A stretch of 64,000 bases of DNA, taken from assembly GCF_017874595.1 (NCBI RefSeq), contig NZ_JAGILA010000008.1, forward strand, positions 302,738 through 366,737, given 5' to 3'. A model generated the notes under the pieces. The model was not told where the DNA came from. It searched no databases and was given only the letters and a program-made list of their open reading frames with translations. Position 1 is the first letter of the stretch. Each line of letters begins with the position of its first letter. The stretch is from Sinorhizobium kostiense (lineage in GTDB: Bacteria > Pseudomonadota > Alphaproteobacteria > Rhizobiales > Rhizobiaceae). The position numbers and the translations under genes are program-made. Shown piece after piece: positions 55,344 through 63,952 of the stretch.

Positions 55344-55928
55344 TCATACGATCATCACGGTCGTGCCGACGCCGGCGCGGCTGTACAGATCGACGATATC
55401 ATCATTCGTCAACCGGATGCAGCCGCTCGATACGGCCTGACCGATCGTCCAAGGCTCGTTCGTGCCGTGCAGCCGGAACATGGTGTCCTGCCCACCTCGA
55501 TAGAGGTAGAGCGCTGCCGCTCCGAGGGGATTGTGGAGTCCGCCAGAGACACCGCCGGCATACTGCCGAAGGTGCGGTTTTCGCTGCATCATATTTTCGG
55601 TGGGCGTCCAGGAAGGCCACTCCGCCTTCCGACCGACCCTTACCCTGCCTTTGAGCGTGCGCCCCTCTTCGCCAACGCCGATGCCATAGCGAATTGCCGA
55701 TCCCCCGCCCTGGACATAATAGAGAAAGCGCTGCTCCGTATCGACGAGGATCGTCCCCGGAGCCTCGGGTCCGAGGTAAGCCACCTCTTGCCGACGATAG
55801 CGGGGGTCGAGACGCGGCCGGGCAGCAATGGCACTTCCCCTCGGACGCTCGGCCGAAACACACCCGGATGCCAGCAAAGCCAGACCGCCCAGCATGAGCA
55901 TCCGGCGCGTAACGTGATTTTTCCCCAT
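55344..55928 (-). CDS. L,D-transpeptidase (YkuD) lipoprotein
   Basis: Cell-wall crosslinking enzyme (194 aa) forming 3-3 or protein-peptidoglycan links. Signal with RRMLMLGGLALLASGC (twin Arg, lipid Cys23). The YkuD domain has HGTNEPWTIGQAVSSGCIRL, with catalytic Cys in SSGCIRL, and GTILVDTEQRFLYYVQGGG at its start. The ATG at 55928 has AGG 5 nt ahead; a GTG two codons earlier has no ribosome site. Monocistronic. Confidence 0.9.
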   Translation of the reverse strand: MGKNHVTRRMLMLGGLALLASGCVSAERPRGSAIAARPRLDPRYRRQEVAYLGPEAPGTILVDTEQRFLYYVQGGGSAIRYGIGVGEEGRTLKGRVRVGRKAEWPSWTPTENMMQRKPHLRQYAGGVSGGLHNPLGAAALYLYRGGQDTMFRLHGTNEPWTIGQAVSSGCIRLTNDDIVDLYSRAGVGTTVMIV

Positions 55929-56072
55929 TTTCACCTGCTGAGCGGATTGAGTCTCTGTTACTACATGTGTTTAACACCGCTGCGGGTGCTAGCCAAGCCT
56001 TGCATCCTGCACGGGACGGAAAGCCGCATGACCCACGCGATCAAAAATAGGCAGAGGCTGTATTTCATAGTG

Positions 56073-56090
56073 ATCGCAAGACGTTGCGAT
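56073..56090. promoter_or_regulatory. Perfect inverted repeat, operator candidate
   Basis: ATCGCAA-GACG-TTGCGAT is an 18-bp perfect dyad, followed 3 nt later by CTTGCGAG, a partial third copy of one arm. It lies ~145 nt from the L,D-transpeptidase start and 265 nt from the SDR start, in a 427-nt gap with no gene. The spacing suits a repressor site. The bound protein is unknown. Confidence 0.55.
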
Positions 56091-56355
56091 AACTTGCGAG
56101 GTGACCGGGCGGACACGCGTTCAAGGCCCAATCAAGGGGGAGACTCACCAAAATGCCAGACGCAACTGGAGGTGATGAGGCATTCCGGGTTAACCTGCAC
56201 CAGGGGCAACCGCGTCATCGTGATCTGACGAAACGTATTGCGCCGACCCTTCACGTCTGGTCGACTGACGTCTCGGCCTAAGGCTTATCGCGCCCTTGTT
56301 GCGTTCTGGTTCGACGCACAGGGTCGCAAGAGCAGAAGAAGAACAGGGAGGCAGA

Positions 56356-57111
56356 ATGAAACTTCGCTTCGCGGGAAAAGTGGCGATCGTTACGGGCGCG
56401 GGCTCGGGGATCGGCGCTGCCATATCACGCCAGCTCGCAGGCGAGGGGGCCGAAGTCCTCGTCTCGGACATCAATGCCGATTCGGCGCGCAATGTTGCGG
56501 CCGAGATCCGCTCTGCCGGCGGCAAGGCGCGCGACTTCGCGGTCGATGTCACCGACGCGCACGCGGTGGAAACGCTGGTCAACTTTGCGACCCGGGAACT
56601 CGGCGGGCTCGATCTGGCGGTCAACAACGCAGGGATCGAAGCGGCGCGGAAGGCGACGGCGAACTATTCGCTCGAGGAATGGCACCGGGTGATGGACGTG
56701 AACCTGCACGGCACGTTCTACTGCATGAAGCACGAGATCGCGGCCATGCTGGCGTGCGGGGGAGGCGCCATCGTCAACGTGTCCTCCATCCTCGGATCAG
56801 TTGCCCTGCCCACCGCATCGGCCTACACGGCAGCCAAGCACGGCGTCGTCGGCCTGACGAAAGCGGCTGCGATCGAATACGCGCGAATGGGTATCCGCAT
56901 TAATGCCGTCGGCCCCGGCTGGATCGAGACGCCGCTCTTGTCCGGCCATCAGGAACTGGCAAACACGAGGCGCCTGGAGGCGCTCCAACCAATGGGCAGA
57001 CGCGGAACACCGAAAGAGGTGGCGGCGCTTGTCTGTTTTCTCCTGTCCGACGAGGCGAGTTTCATTGCCGGAAGCTATCATCTCGTCGACGGAGCTTATA
57101 CAGCGCACTAG
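56356..57111 (+). CDS. Short-chain dehydrogenase/reductase
   Basis: Classical SDR (251 aa) for an alcohol or keto substrate. TGAGSGIG binds the cofactor; NNAG, then the catalytic Ser in VNVSSILGS, Tyr and Lys in SAYTAAKHG; Asp in VSDINADSARN at the end of strand 2 suggests NAD rather than NADP. GGGAGG precedes the ATG. It lies 158 nt ahead of the beta-lactamase-like gene on the same strand. Substrate unknown. Confidence 0.85.
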   Translation: MKLRFAGKVAIVTGAGSGIGAAISRQLAGEGAEVLVSDINADSARNVAAEIRSAGGKARDFAVDVTDAHAVETLVNFATRELGGLDLAVNNAGIEAARKATANYSLEEWHRVMDVNLHGTFYCMKHEIAAMLACGGGAIVNVSSILGSVALPTASAYTAAKHGVVGLTKAAAIEYARMGIRINAVGPGWIETPLLSGHQELANTRRLEALQPMGRRGTPKEVAALVCFLLSDEASFIAGSYHLVDGAYTAH

Positions 57112-57269
57112 ATCGCTGCCGAACGTCAATGCGCTTTGCTGCGAGCCACGGCCTGCAGTGCGGCGCCTCCTTCTGTAGCAAGGCTGATGCGTCCGCACGT
57201 GTCGACACCCTTTCCGACGACGTCGTCGGCCGCGATTGCCATAGTTCGACCCGAGGACATGAACGAGCC

Positions 57270-58460
57270 ATGGAAAATCTTCTCATCTCCAAGCGTGGAA
57301 TAGTCGTCGCCGCTTCATTGTTGTTATCCGGCGCATGCGCCCATGCTTCCGATAGTGATGCACAGGGCAGCCTTCAGCGCATCGTTGACGAGGCGGTCCG
57401 GCCCGTCATGGAAGAGAACGGCGTGCCGGGCATGGCCGTGGCGATCACGGTTCGCGGAAAGAGGCACGTCTTCAACTACGGCGTCGTCTCCAAGGAAAGC
57501 GGGAAAGAGGTTACCGACGACACGATTTTCGAGATCGGCTCGATCAGCAAGACCTTCACCGCGACGCTTGCGTCCTATGCGCAGGAAACCGGAGTGCTTT
57601 CCCTCTCGGACAGCGCCAGCAAATACTTGCCGGCGCTTGCCGAAAGCAGCTTCGACAAAATCAGCCTTCTTGATCTCGGTACATACGCGGCAGGGGGACT
57701 GCCCTTGCAGTTGCCCGGCGAGGTCACACAGGACAATCTGATCGCCTATTACAGGAACTGGCGCCCGGATCATGCTCCTGGAACCTACCGGCGCTACTCG
57801 AATCCAAGCATAGGCCTGTTCGGACACCTGGTGGCCAAAAGCATGGACGATCGTTTCGACGATCTGATGGACAAGAAGCTCATTCCGATGCTCGGACTGG
57901 CCAATACCTACATCAACGTCCCCGAGAGCCGAATGAGCGATTATGCCTACGGCCATTCGAAAGACGGAAAGCCGATCCGAGTGAACCCCGGCATTTGGGC
58001 TTCCGAGGCTTATGGTGTGAAGACATCCGCGGCCGACCTGATCCGATTCGTCGAGGACAACATGAACGGCTCTGGTTTGGATGAGACGCTGCAACGCGCG
58101 ATCACTGCCACGCACACCGGCTATTACAGGGTCGGGGATATGGTGCAGGGCCTGGGCTGGGAGATGTATTCCTATCCGACGGATCTTGATCGCCTGCTTG
58201 CGGGCAACTCTCCGCAGATCACCTTCAAGGCCAACAAGGTGGAAAGACTGTCGCCGCCAATGCCGCCACGCGATAACGTGCTGATCAACAAGACCGGCTC
58301 GACAAACGGCTTCGGCGCTTATGCAGCCTTTGTCCCCGCCAAGGAGATCGGCATCGTGATCCTGGCCAACAAAAACTACCCCGTCCCGGAACGAGTTACT
58401 GCCGCATATCGGATTTTGACCGCTCTGGACAAGCAGTCCGACCAGGCAGGCGCCGAGTAA
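57270..58460 (+). CDS. Class C beta-lactamase-like serine hydrolase
   Basis: A 396-residue exported protein with the full class C catalytic set: Ser91-x-x-Lys94 (SISK), Tyr176-Ser-Asn178 (YSN) and Lys341-Thr-Gly (KTG in INKTGSTNGFGAY). The signal peptide is ~27 residues (LLISKRGIVVAASLLLSGAC). Length and spacing fit AmpC enzymes rather than the wider esterase/PBP4* family, so a true cephalosporinase is likely. No AmpR-type regulator is adjacent. Start chosen at MENLLISK; no strong ribosome site. Confidence 0.85.
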   Translation: MENLLISKRGIVVAASLLLSGACAHASDSDAQGSLQRIVDEAVRPVMEENGVPGMAVAITVRGKRHVFNYGVVSKESGKEVTDDTIFEIGSISKTFTATLASYAQETGVLSLSDSASKYLPALAESSFDKISLLDLGTYAAGGLPLQLPGEVTQDNLIAYYRNWRPDHAPGTYRRYSNPSIGLFGHLVAKSMDDRFDDLMDKKLIPMLGLANTYINVPESRMSDYAYGHSKDGKPIRVNPGIWASEAYGVKTSAADLIRFVEDNMNGSGLDETLQRAITATHTGYYRVGDMVQGLGWEMYSYPTDLDRLLAGNSPQITFKANKVERLSPPMPPRDNVLINKTGSTNGFGAYAAFVPAKEIGIVILANKNYPVPERVTAAYRILTALDKQSDQAGAE

Positions 58461-58548
58461 GCGGGCGCATCAACTTGTCGCAGCGGCGGTGTACCGCCTG
58501 CAATGACCGTCCCGCGGGAAGCAGGCGGCGACGCGCCGCTCGATCGGC

Positions 58549-58941
58549 CTACTCCTCAAAGCGACCCGTGGCGTCCCGATCGCGTTCATATCGTCTCGTG
58601 AGCGGAAACGGCGGCAACCAGGCCTCGCGACGGATGATCCAGCTTTCGTAGGTTGGCATCAATTGGTCGGGAGCATCGAGGGACCCGAGGTTCACTTCGA
58701 TTTCGTCTGCGGTGCGGGAGAATACGGACGAGCCGCAGCGGGGACAGAAGAACCGCCCGGCGAAGTCGCGTGTTTCGCCATCGATCGTCACCGCATCCTG
58801 GGGAAACACCGCAGACGCGTGAAAAAAGGCCCCATGATGCTTGCGGCAGTCGAGGCAGTGGCAAAGGCCGACCCGGTACGGGAGTCCCGAGGCCACAATT
58901 CGGACGTTGCCGCACAGGCAACCGCCGGTGAATCGCTCCAT
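58549..58941 (-). CDS. GFA/CENP-V zinc-fold protein
   Basis: A 130-residue protein of the glutathione-dependent formaldehyde-activating (GFA) family. Cys ligands are in FTGGCLCGNV, CHCLDCRKHHG and FFCPRCGSSVF, enough for two zinc sites. GGAGA lies 6 nt before the ATG; longer frames upstream are not coding. Family members bind glutathione adducts or are of unknown role. Converges with the beta-lactamase-like gene. Confidence 0.88.
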   Translation of the reverse strand: MERFTGGCLCGNVRIVASGLPYRVGLCHCLDCRKHHGAFFHASAVFPQDAVTIDGETRDFAGRFFCPRCGSSVFSRTADEIEVNLGSLDAPDQLMPTYESWIIRREAWLPPFPLTRRYERDRDATGRFEE

Positions 58942-59186
58942 GCTGCGTCTCCTCTGAAAACAAGCTACCGGAATGGGTACGTCGAACCGCACTGTCGCTG
59001 CAATCGCCCGCTGAGGAAAGGTCTTTCTCGACCGGGAAGGGCAAGGAAACAGTCCTGCGGAAGGTTTTGCTGAAGCTGCGGTGGACCGGTGCGCCACCTG
59101 CTGGATGACCATGCATTTCGGCACATTCTGCCAATCGCCTACAGCTATCTTCGAATAGCAGGTCAGATTGACAAGGAACCAAGGAC

Positions 59187-59855
59187 ATGGATCGCTTCCG
59201 GCCAAAATACGTGACTTTTGATTGCCACGGCACGCTGATCAATTACCAAATGGCGGAAGCCGCTAGGGATCTGTTCGGCCATCTTCTGGATGGACCGCGC
59301 ATGGACCAATTCATCAGAAACTTCCAGGCCTACCGCATCGATGAGGTAATGCAGGACTGGAAGCCCTATGCCGATGTTGTACATAACGCACTGGAGCGCA
59401 CCTGCCGCCGCAACAACGTCGCATTCCGTGCCGAAGACGCTGAAACGATCTACAACCTGATCCCGACCTGGGGGCCGCATCCCGACGTGCCCGAGGGCTT
59501 GGCCAAAGTAGCCAAGGAAATTCCGCTGGTCATTCTAACGAACTCGATGACGGCCCAAATTCCCTCAAACGTGGCAAAGCTCGGCGCGCCATTTCATGCC
59601 GTCTACACCGCTGAAGAGGCGGGGGCTTACAAGCCGCACTTCAAGGCGTTCGAATATATGTTCGACATGTTGGGGTGCGGCCCAGAGGACATCACTCACG
59701 TCTCCTCGTCTTTCCGCCACGACCTGATGTCTGCCTATGATCTCGGAATCAAGAGCAAGGTCTGGGTTAATCGCGGCCATGAGCCGGCCAACCCATATTA
59801 CGAGTACACCGAAATCCGTGATGTGACGCAGTTACCCGGCGTTTTTGGCCTCTAA
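59187..59855 (+). CDS. HAD hydrolase, haloacid dehalogenase type II-like
   Basis: A 222-residue HAD-superfamily hydrolase. The nucleophile is Asp12 in VTFDCHGTLINYQ; the second residue two on is His, not Asp, which is the pattern of L-2-haloacid dehalogenases rather than phosphatases. ILTNSM is motif II, KPHFKAFEYM motif III, and HVSSSFRHDLMSAYDLG motif IV, with Ser/Ser instead of Asp residues, as in dehalogenase types. AAGGA precedes the ATG. First gene of a four-gene catabolic-looking run. Confidence 0.85.
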   Translation: MDRFRPKYVTFDCHGTLINYQMAEAARDLFGHLLDGPRMDQFIRNFQAYRIDEVMQDWKPYADVVHNALERTCRRNNVAFRAEDAETIYNLIPTWGPHPDVPEGLAKVAKEIPLVILTNSMTAQIPSNVAKLGAPFHAVYTAEEAGAYKPHFKAFEYMFDMLGCGPEDITHVSSSFRHDLMSAYDLGIKSKVWVNRGHEPANPYYEYTEIRDVTQLPGVFGL

Positions 59856-59944
59856 GGGGGAGGGATGGGCGCGAGGCCTCAGGGCTGAGCGCTCATCTTC
59901 GCGTCATAAAGGACACCATCTCCAACGGGCAAGGATCTTTCGAA

Positions 59945-61075
59945 TTGGGTGCTGGTACTGATCGGATCCCCGATGAAGAAGCAGGTCAGCCCAATAGCTC
60001 CATGGCCGTCGGGCGGGACCATCTGCCCTTTGCGGCAGCCTCGACCGAGGCCTATTTTCGCGCTGCCGCTGCCATGCTGGCCATGCGGCCGGGCTCACCC
60101 GAACCGGACATGTCGGCGGCACTGCTAGAGCGCCACTACGGCTTGGCGGGATCGATCGCGACATTGTCCTCCGAGGTCGAGCGTACCGTTGAGGTCACCC
60201 TGTCGGACGGCCGCCGACTGATCCTGAAGACGTCGACAAGACCGGAGGCGATCGACAGCTTTCGTTTCCAAACCGCGGCCATGGCGGGATTACAACGGGC
60301 TGCCGGCTTCGTTGCACCCGAAGTGCTCCACACGGCGAGCGGCGCATTGATGTTCGAGCAGGAGGGGGTATGCGGGTACCTGCAGACCCGGATTGAGGGC
60401 ATTCCGCTGCACCGGGCGATGCCCACTCCGGACCTGCTTTTTCGAGCTGGCAGCGCTCTCGCCCGGCTGGGCTTGGCGCTTGGGCAGGTCGATGCGCCAG
60501 CGGCCCACCGCCCCGTTCTTTGGCATGTCGGGTGCTGGCCGCGGTTGATGGAACTGGAGCAATACCTGCCATCGGCGAGCATTGCCGACAGCGTTCGCGT
60601 TGCGATGGCGGAGTATGTGGAATTCGTTGAGCCGCAGCTCTCGATCGTGGCGTGGCAGGTCACTCATAATGATCCCAGCCCCTTCAACATGATGGCGACT
60701 GACCAGGGAATCGCTTTCATCGATTTTGGCGACGGCTGCTGGAGCCCCAGGATCCAGGATCTGGCGATCGCAGCAAGTCACGTCGTAACGGATCCCGCCC
60801 TGCCTTTGGGTGGGGCTGAACATCTTATCGCCGGCTATGCCTCTGTGATTGCGCTTTCGTCACTGGAGGCAAGACTGCTCGTCGGGCTGATGCGGGCGCG
60901 GCAAAGCGCATTGATCCTGGTCAATTACTGGCGCGCCCACCTTTTTCCTTCCGACGCCCAGTACATCAAGAAGAACGTCGCGCGTGCCGAGCACGGCCTC
61001 TCTATCCTGGCGCCTCTCGGTGTCGCATCGGGGGAGGCGGCCGTCCTCGCGGCAATGTCGTCGTCCTTGCCGTAA
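59945..61075 (+). CDS. APH-fold small-molecule kinase, hydroxylysine kinase-like
   Basis: Aminoglycoside-phosphotransferase-fold kinase (376 aa). The catalytic loop is THNDPSPFNMM (H-x-D-x4-N) and the metal site is FIDFGDGCWSPR. AAGGA lies 9 nt before a TTG, which I take as start; ATG 60002 would shorten it by 19 residues. This fold includes hydroxylysine, homoserine, choline and thiamine kinases. It lies 74 nt ahead of an AGXT2L-like enzyme. Kinase plus phospho-lyase is how 5-hydroxylysine is degraded, so hydroxylysine or a similar amino alcohol is the best guess. Confidence 0.8.
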   Translation: MGAGTDRIPDEEAGQPNSSMAVGRDHLPFAAASTEAYFRAAAAMLAMRPGSPEPDMSAALLERHYGLAGSIATLSSEVERTVEVTLSDGRRLILKTSTRPEAIDSFRFQTAAMAGLQRAAGFVAPEVLHTASGALMFEQEGVCGYLQTRIEGIPLHRAMPTPDLLFRAGSALARLGLALGQVDAPAAHRPVLWHVGCWPRLMELEQYLPSASIADSVRVAMAEYVEFVEPQLSIVAWQVTHNDPSPFNMMATDQGIAFIDFGDGCWSPRIQDLAIAASHVVTDPALPLGGAEHLIAGYASVIALSSLEARLLVGLMRARQSALILVNYWRAHLFPSDAQYIKKNVARAEHGLSILAPLGVASGEAAVLAAMSSSLP

Positions 61076-61149
61076 CCCCATCGGTTTGCTCGACCGGCAC
61101 GGTCGCCGAACCGCGAACTGATCTAGGTACCTCAAATAGGCAGCAGCAC

Positions 61150-62478
61150 ATGTCCACAGATCTTATGCCTAATCGCTACAGACCCGGCGAATCCGACCTT
61201 CCCAAGCGCGAGTCCGAGCTGATTGCGCGCCGCGAAGCAGTTCTGGGGGCCTCTTATCGGCTCCAGTACCGCCGGCCCGTGCACTTCGTGCGCGGCGAAG
61301 GCATGTGGCTCTACGATCCCGACGGGCGGGCCTATCTCGACTTCTATAACAACGTGCCGTGCCTCGGCCATTGCCATCCGGAAGTCAATGCGGCAATGGC
61401 GGAGCAAGCGGGCCGAATAAGCGCCAATACGCGCTATCTCGAGCCAAAACTTGTCGACTATGCCGAGCGGTTGATCGAAACCTTCCCGAACGAGCTCGAC
61501 CGAGTGGTCTTTACTTGCACGGGGAGTGAATCCAACGATCTGGCCCTGCGTATCGCGCGATTTGCGAGCGGCAACGAAGGCGTGATCGTTTCCTCCTATG
61601 CGTATCACGGCACGAGTGCGGCGACCGCCGCGGTTTCGCCGAACCTCGGCGACGCGGTCAAGCTCAGCCCATCCGTGCGCATGGTATCGCTACCCGGGCC
61701 GGCTGGCGTGCCGGAAGCCCAGGCTGCGGATTTTTTCGAGGCACAGATTCGATCAGCGATCCTGGATCTGAACCGTCGTGGCATAGGCGTTGCGGCTCTG
61801 CTCATCGACAGTATTTTCTCCAGCGATGGTGTATGGGTCGATCCTCCCGGCTTAATTGCCAGCGGAGCTGCGGCGGTGCGCGAGGCAGGTGGCCTCGTCA
61901 TTGCCGATGAAGTTCAACCGGGCTTTGGCCGAACTGGCGCCCATATGTGGGGGTTCGAGCGGCACGGGATCGTTCCGGATCTTGTTACCCTCGGCAAGCC
62001 GATGGGCAACGGATTTCCAATTGGCGCTGTCGTTGGCCGCAAAGCCCCGATGGAGCAGTTCGGCGCCACCTCGCGCTACTCCAACACGTTCGCCGGAAAC
62101 ACGGTCGGAATAGCGACTGCGGACGCCGTTCTGACGATCCTGCAGCGTGACCAGATCCCCCAAAAAGCGCTTGCCATCAGCCAGCACCTCCGAAGCGGGC
62201 TGGAAAAGATCGCAAACCAGCATTCCGGTGTTCGCGCAACCCGCAACGCCGGCCTCTTTTTCGGCGTCGACATGGGGCCAGAGGGCGCGCCGGCCGCACG
62301 CCGGCGTGCGATGGCTTTGGATGTGGTCAACGCAATGCGGGATGACGGCGTACTCATCAGCACGACAGGGGCCAACGAGGATACGCTTAAAGTGCGCCCT
62401 CCGCTCGTTTGCCAGGCCGAGCATGTCGACCTCTTCCTGGCATCGCTCGAGCGCGCCCTCATCAAGGTCGCGGGCTAG
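61150..62478 (+). CDS. Class III PLP enzyme, AGXT2L-like phospho-lyase/aminotransferase
   Basis: A 442-residue fold-type I PLP enzyme. The Schiff-base Lys is Lys283 in TLGKPMGNGFP; the pyridine-binding Asp is Asp253 in VIADEVQPGFGRTG; the phosphate loop is TGSESNDLA. The sequences ISANTRYLEPKLVDYAERLI and LGHCHPEV resemble the mammalian AGXT2L1/L2 phospho-lyases (ethanolamine-phosphate and 5-phosphohydroxylysine) more than ordinary omega-aminotransferases, as I remember them. With the kinase upstream a phospho-lyase role is favoured; an aminotransferase role remains possible. Confidence 0.85.
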   Translation: MSTDLMPNRYRPGESDLPKRESELIARREAVLGASYRLQYRRPVHFVRGEGMWLYDPDGRAYLDFYNNVPCLGHCHPEVNAAMAEQAGRISANTRYLEPKLVDYAERLIETFPNELDRVVFTCTGSESNDLALRIARFASGNEGVIVSSYAYHGTSAATAAVSPNLGDAVKLSPSVRMVSLPGPAGVPEAQAADFFEAQIRSAILDLNRRGIGVAALLIDSIFSSDGVWVDPPGLIASGAAAVREAGGLVIADEVQPGFGRTGAHMWGFERHGIVPDLVTLGKPMGNGFPIGAVVGRKAPMEQFGATSRYSNTFAGNTVGIATADAVLTILQRDQIPQKALAISQHLRSGLEKIANQHSGVRATRNAGLFFGVDMGPEGAPAARRRAMALDVVNAMRDDGVLISTTGANEDTLKVRPPLVCQAEHVDLFLASLERALIKVAG

Positions 62479-62559
62479 TCCGCATATCGCGAGCACGTGA
62501 CCGGGCGGAGCCTTGCTGTTTAGATGGATAACGTTCGGCTGACATCTGACTAGACCGCC

Positions 62560-63042
62560 ATGCATATTCGCCCCGCCTCATCCGCTGACGCCCCCGCTGT
62601 CTGGTCGATCATCGAGCCTGTGATCCGAGCGGGAGAAACCTATACGCTAGACCGTAACCTGAGCCGGGCAGAGGCTGTTGCCTACTGGATGGCGGCAGAC
62701 AAGGAAGTTTTCGTTGCGGAGGAAGCGGGAGCCATCCTCGGCACCTATTACATGCGTCCCAATCAGCCTGGCGGCGGTCGACATGTTTGCAACTGTGGAT
62801 ACGTCACAGCGCCCGATTCCACGGGTAGAGGCGTCGCACGCCGCATGTGCGAACACTCGATTATAACCGCCCGCGCGCACGGGTATCGGGCAATGCAGTT
62901 CAACTTCGTGGTGAGCACCAATCGGCCGGCTATTTCGCTATGGCAGAAAATGGGATTTGACGTCGTGGGCACATTGCCAGGCGCCTTCAGCCACCCGACG
63001 CAAGGCTATGTTGACGCCCTCGTTATGTATCAAGCGCTCTAG
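62560..63042 (+). CDS. GNAT N-acetyltransferase
   Basis: A 160-residue acetyltransferase. The acetyl-CoA motif A is VTAPDSTGRGVARRMCEHSI (Q/R-x-x-G-x-G/A type), and motif B is in AISLWQKMGFDVVG. It resembles the phosphinothricin-acetyltransferase-like branch. It lies 81 nt after the class III PLP enzyme and could acetylate a product of that pathway; inference only. Confidence 0.83.
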   Translation: MHIRPASSADAPAVWSIIEPVIRAGETYTLDRNLSRAEAVAYWMAADKEVFVAEEAGAILGTYYMRPNQPGGGRHVCNCGYVTAPDSTGRGVARRMCEHSIITARAHGYRAMQFNFVVSTNRPAISLWQKMGFDVVGTLPGAFSHPTQGYVDALVMYQAL

Positions 63043-63119
63043 CCTTAGTGGGACACGGGCCTCTGCCTGGATCTCGGCGACGAGTACTCAGCATGTCATC
63101 GAGGCGCTTGTTTAACTCA

Positions 63120-63765
63120 CCTCGGACCGGTGCACTGAACGCAGCGTATCGAGATTCTATAGGGAAGGGAGGTCGTCTCCTGTGTGATCTGGAGGCGGCC
63201 GTCGGGATAGTCGCAGACAATGACCTTCTGGCCGGCGAGCGCCGTGGCGAGGTCGGTCGGATCGAGGATGAACATCATCTTGTCATAGCGCAGCGTCAGC
63301 GACTGCGACAGCTTGCGGATCTCCTTGCGGCACATGGCGCCATCGAGGTTCTCATGCGCGGCAAACGGCCGATGCATGTCCTTCGGATTGCGCGGCGCCT
63401 TGCTAAAGCGGCGATTGAAGCCGGCCATGAACTCCGGCGCATAGTCATTGGCCGCCTCCGGTGGCATTCGATCAGCTTCTCGGCGGCCAACGTTGGTCCG
63501 AAATCCCCGTAATGCTCACGCACCAGGTCGAGCACCAGGTTGCGGAAATCCTCGCTGTGACGCCGGTTGCTCGGACGGCCGCGCTTCTTCGAGACGAGAC
63601 CGTCGGCGCGGCCAGGTCATAGGCCTGCAACAGCCGGTGGACCTGACTGCGGCTAAGACGAAGCAACTCGGCCGCCTCGACGACGCTCAGGCTACGCCCA
63701 CGAATCCGCTGGATGAGTTCAAGACGATGCAATTCCTTCTGCGACATGGTGGTCAAACAAGACAT
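63120..63765 (-). pseudogene. Decayed ISNCY-type (IS1202-like) transposase
   Basis: Remnants of one transposase in changing frames. The N-terminal HTH part is MSQKELHRLELIQRIRGRSL with VVEAAELLRLSRSQVHRLLQ. Another frame has LDLVREHYGDFGPTLAAEKL. The C-terminal part is FMAGFNRRFSKAPRNPKDMH with YDKMMFILDPTDLATALAGQ. The ~200-residue catalytic core between AAEKLIECH and the C-terminal part is deleted and there is at least one frameshift, so it cannot be active. It marks the right end of the window as accessory. Confidence 0.82.
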
Positions 63766-63952
63766 GACGACTCCGAACGCTCATGGTCTCAACCACGCTT
63801 CACGTCGCCAGTCTTCCTTCCAAACGTTGACGTTTGACCAGCATCCCGAGAGGCGACGACTGTCGCATCTCTAACTGGCTCATATGTCGCATTACTAAAT
63901 AGCCCTGGAGAATCTAATCCAAGTGCAACAATGCCGTGTGAAGGGTAGGGCA

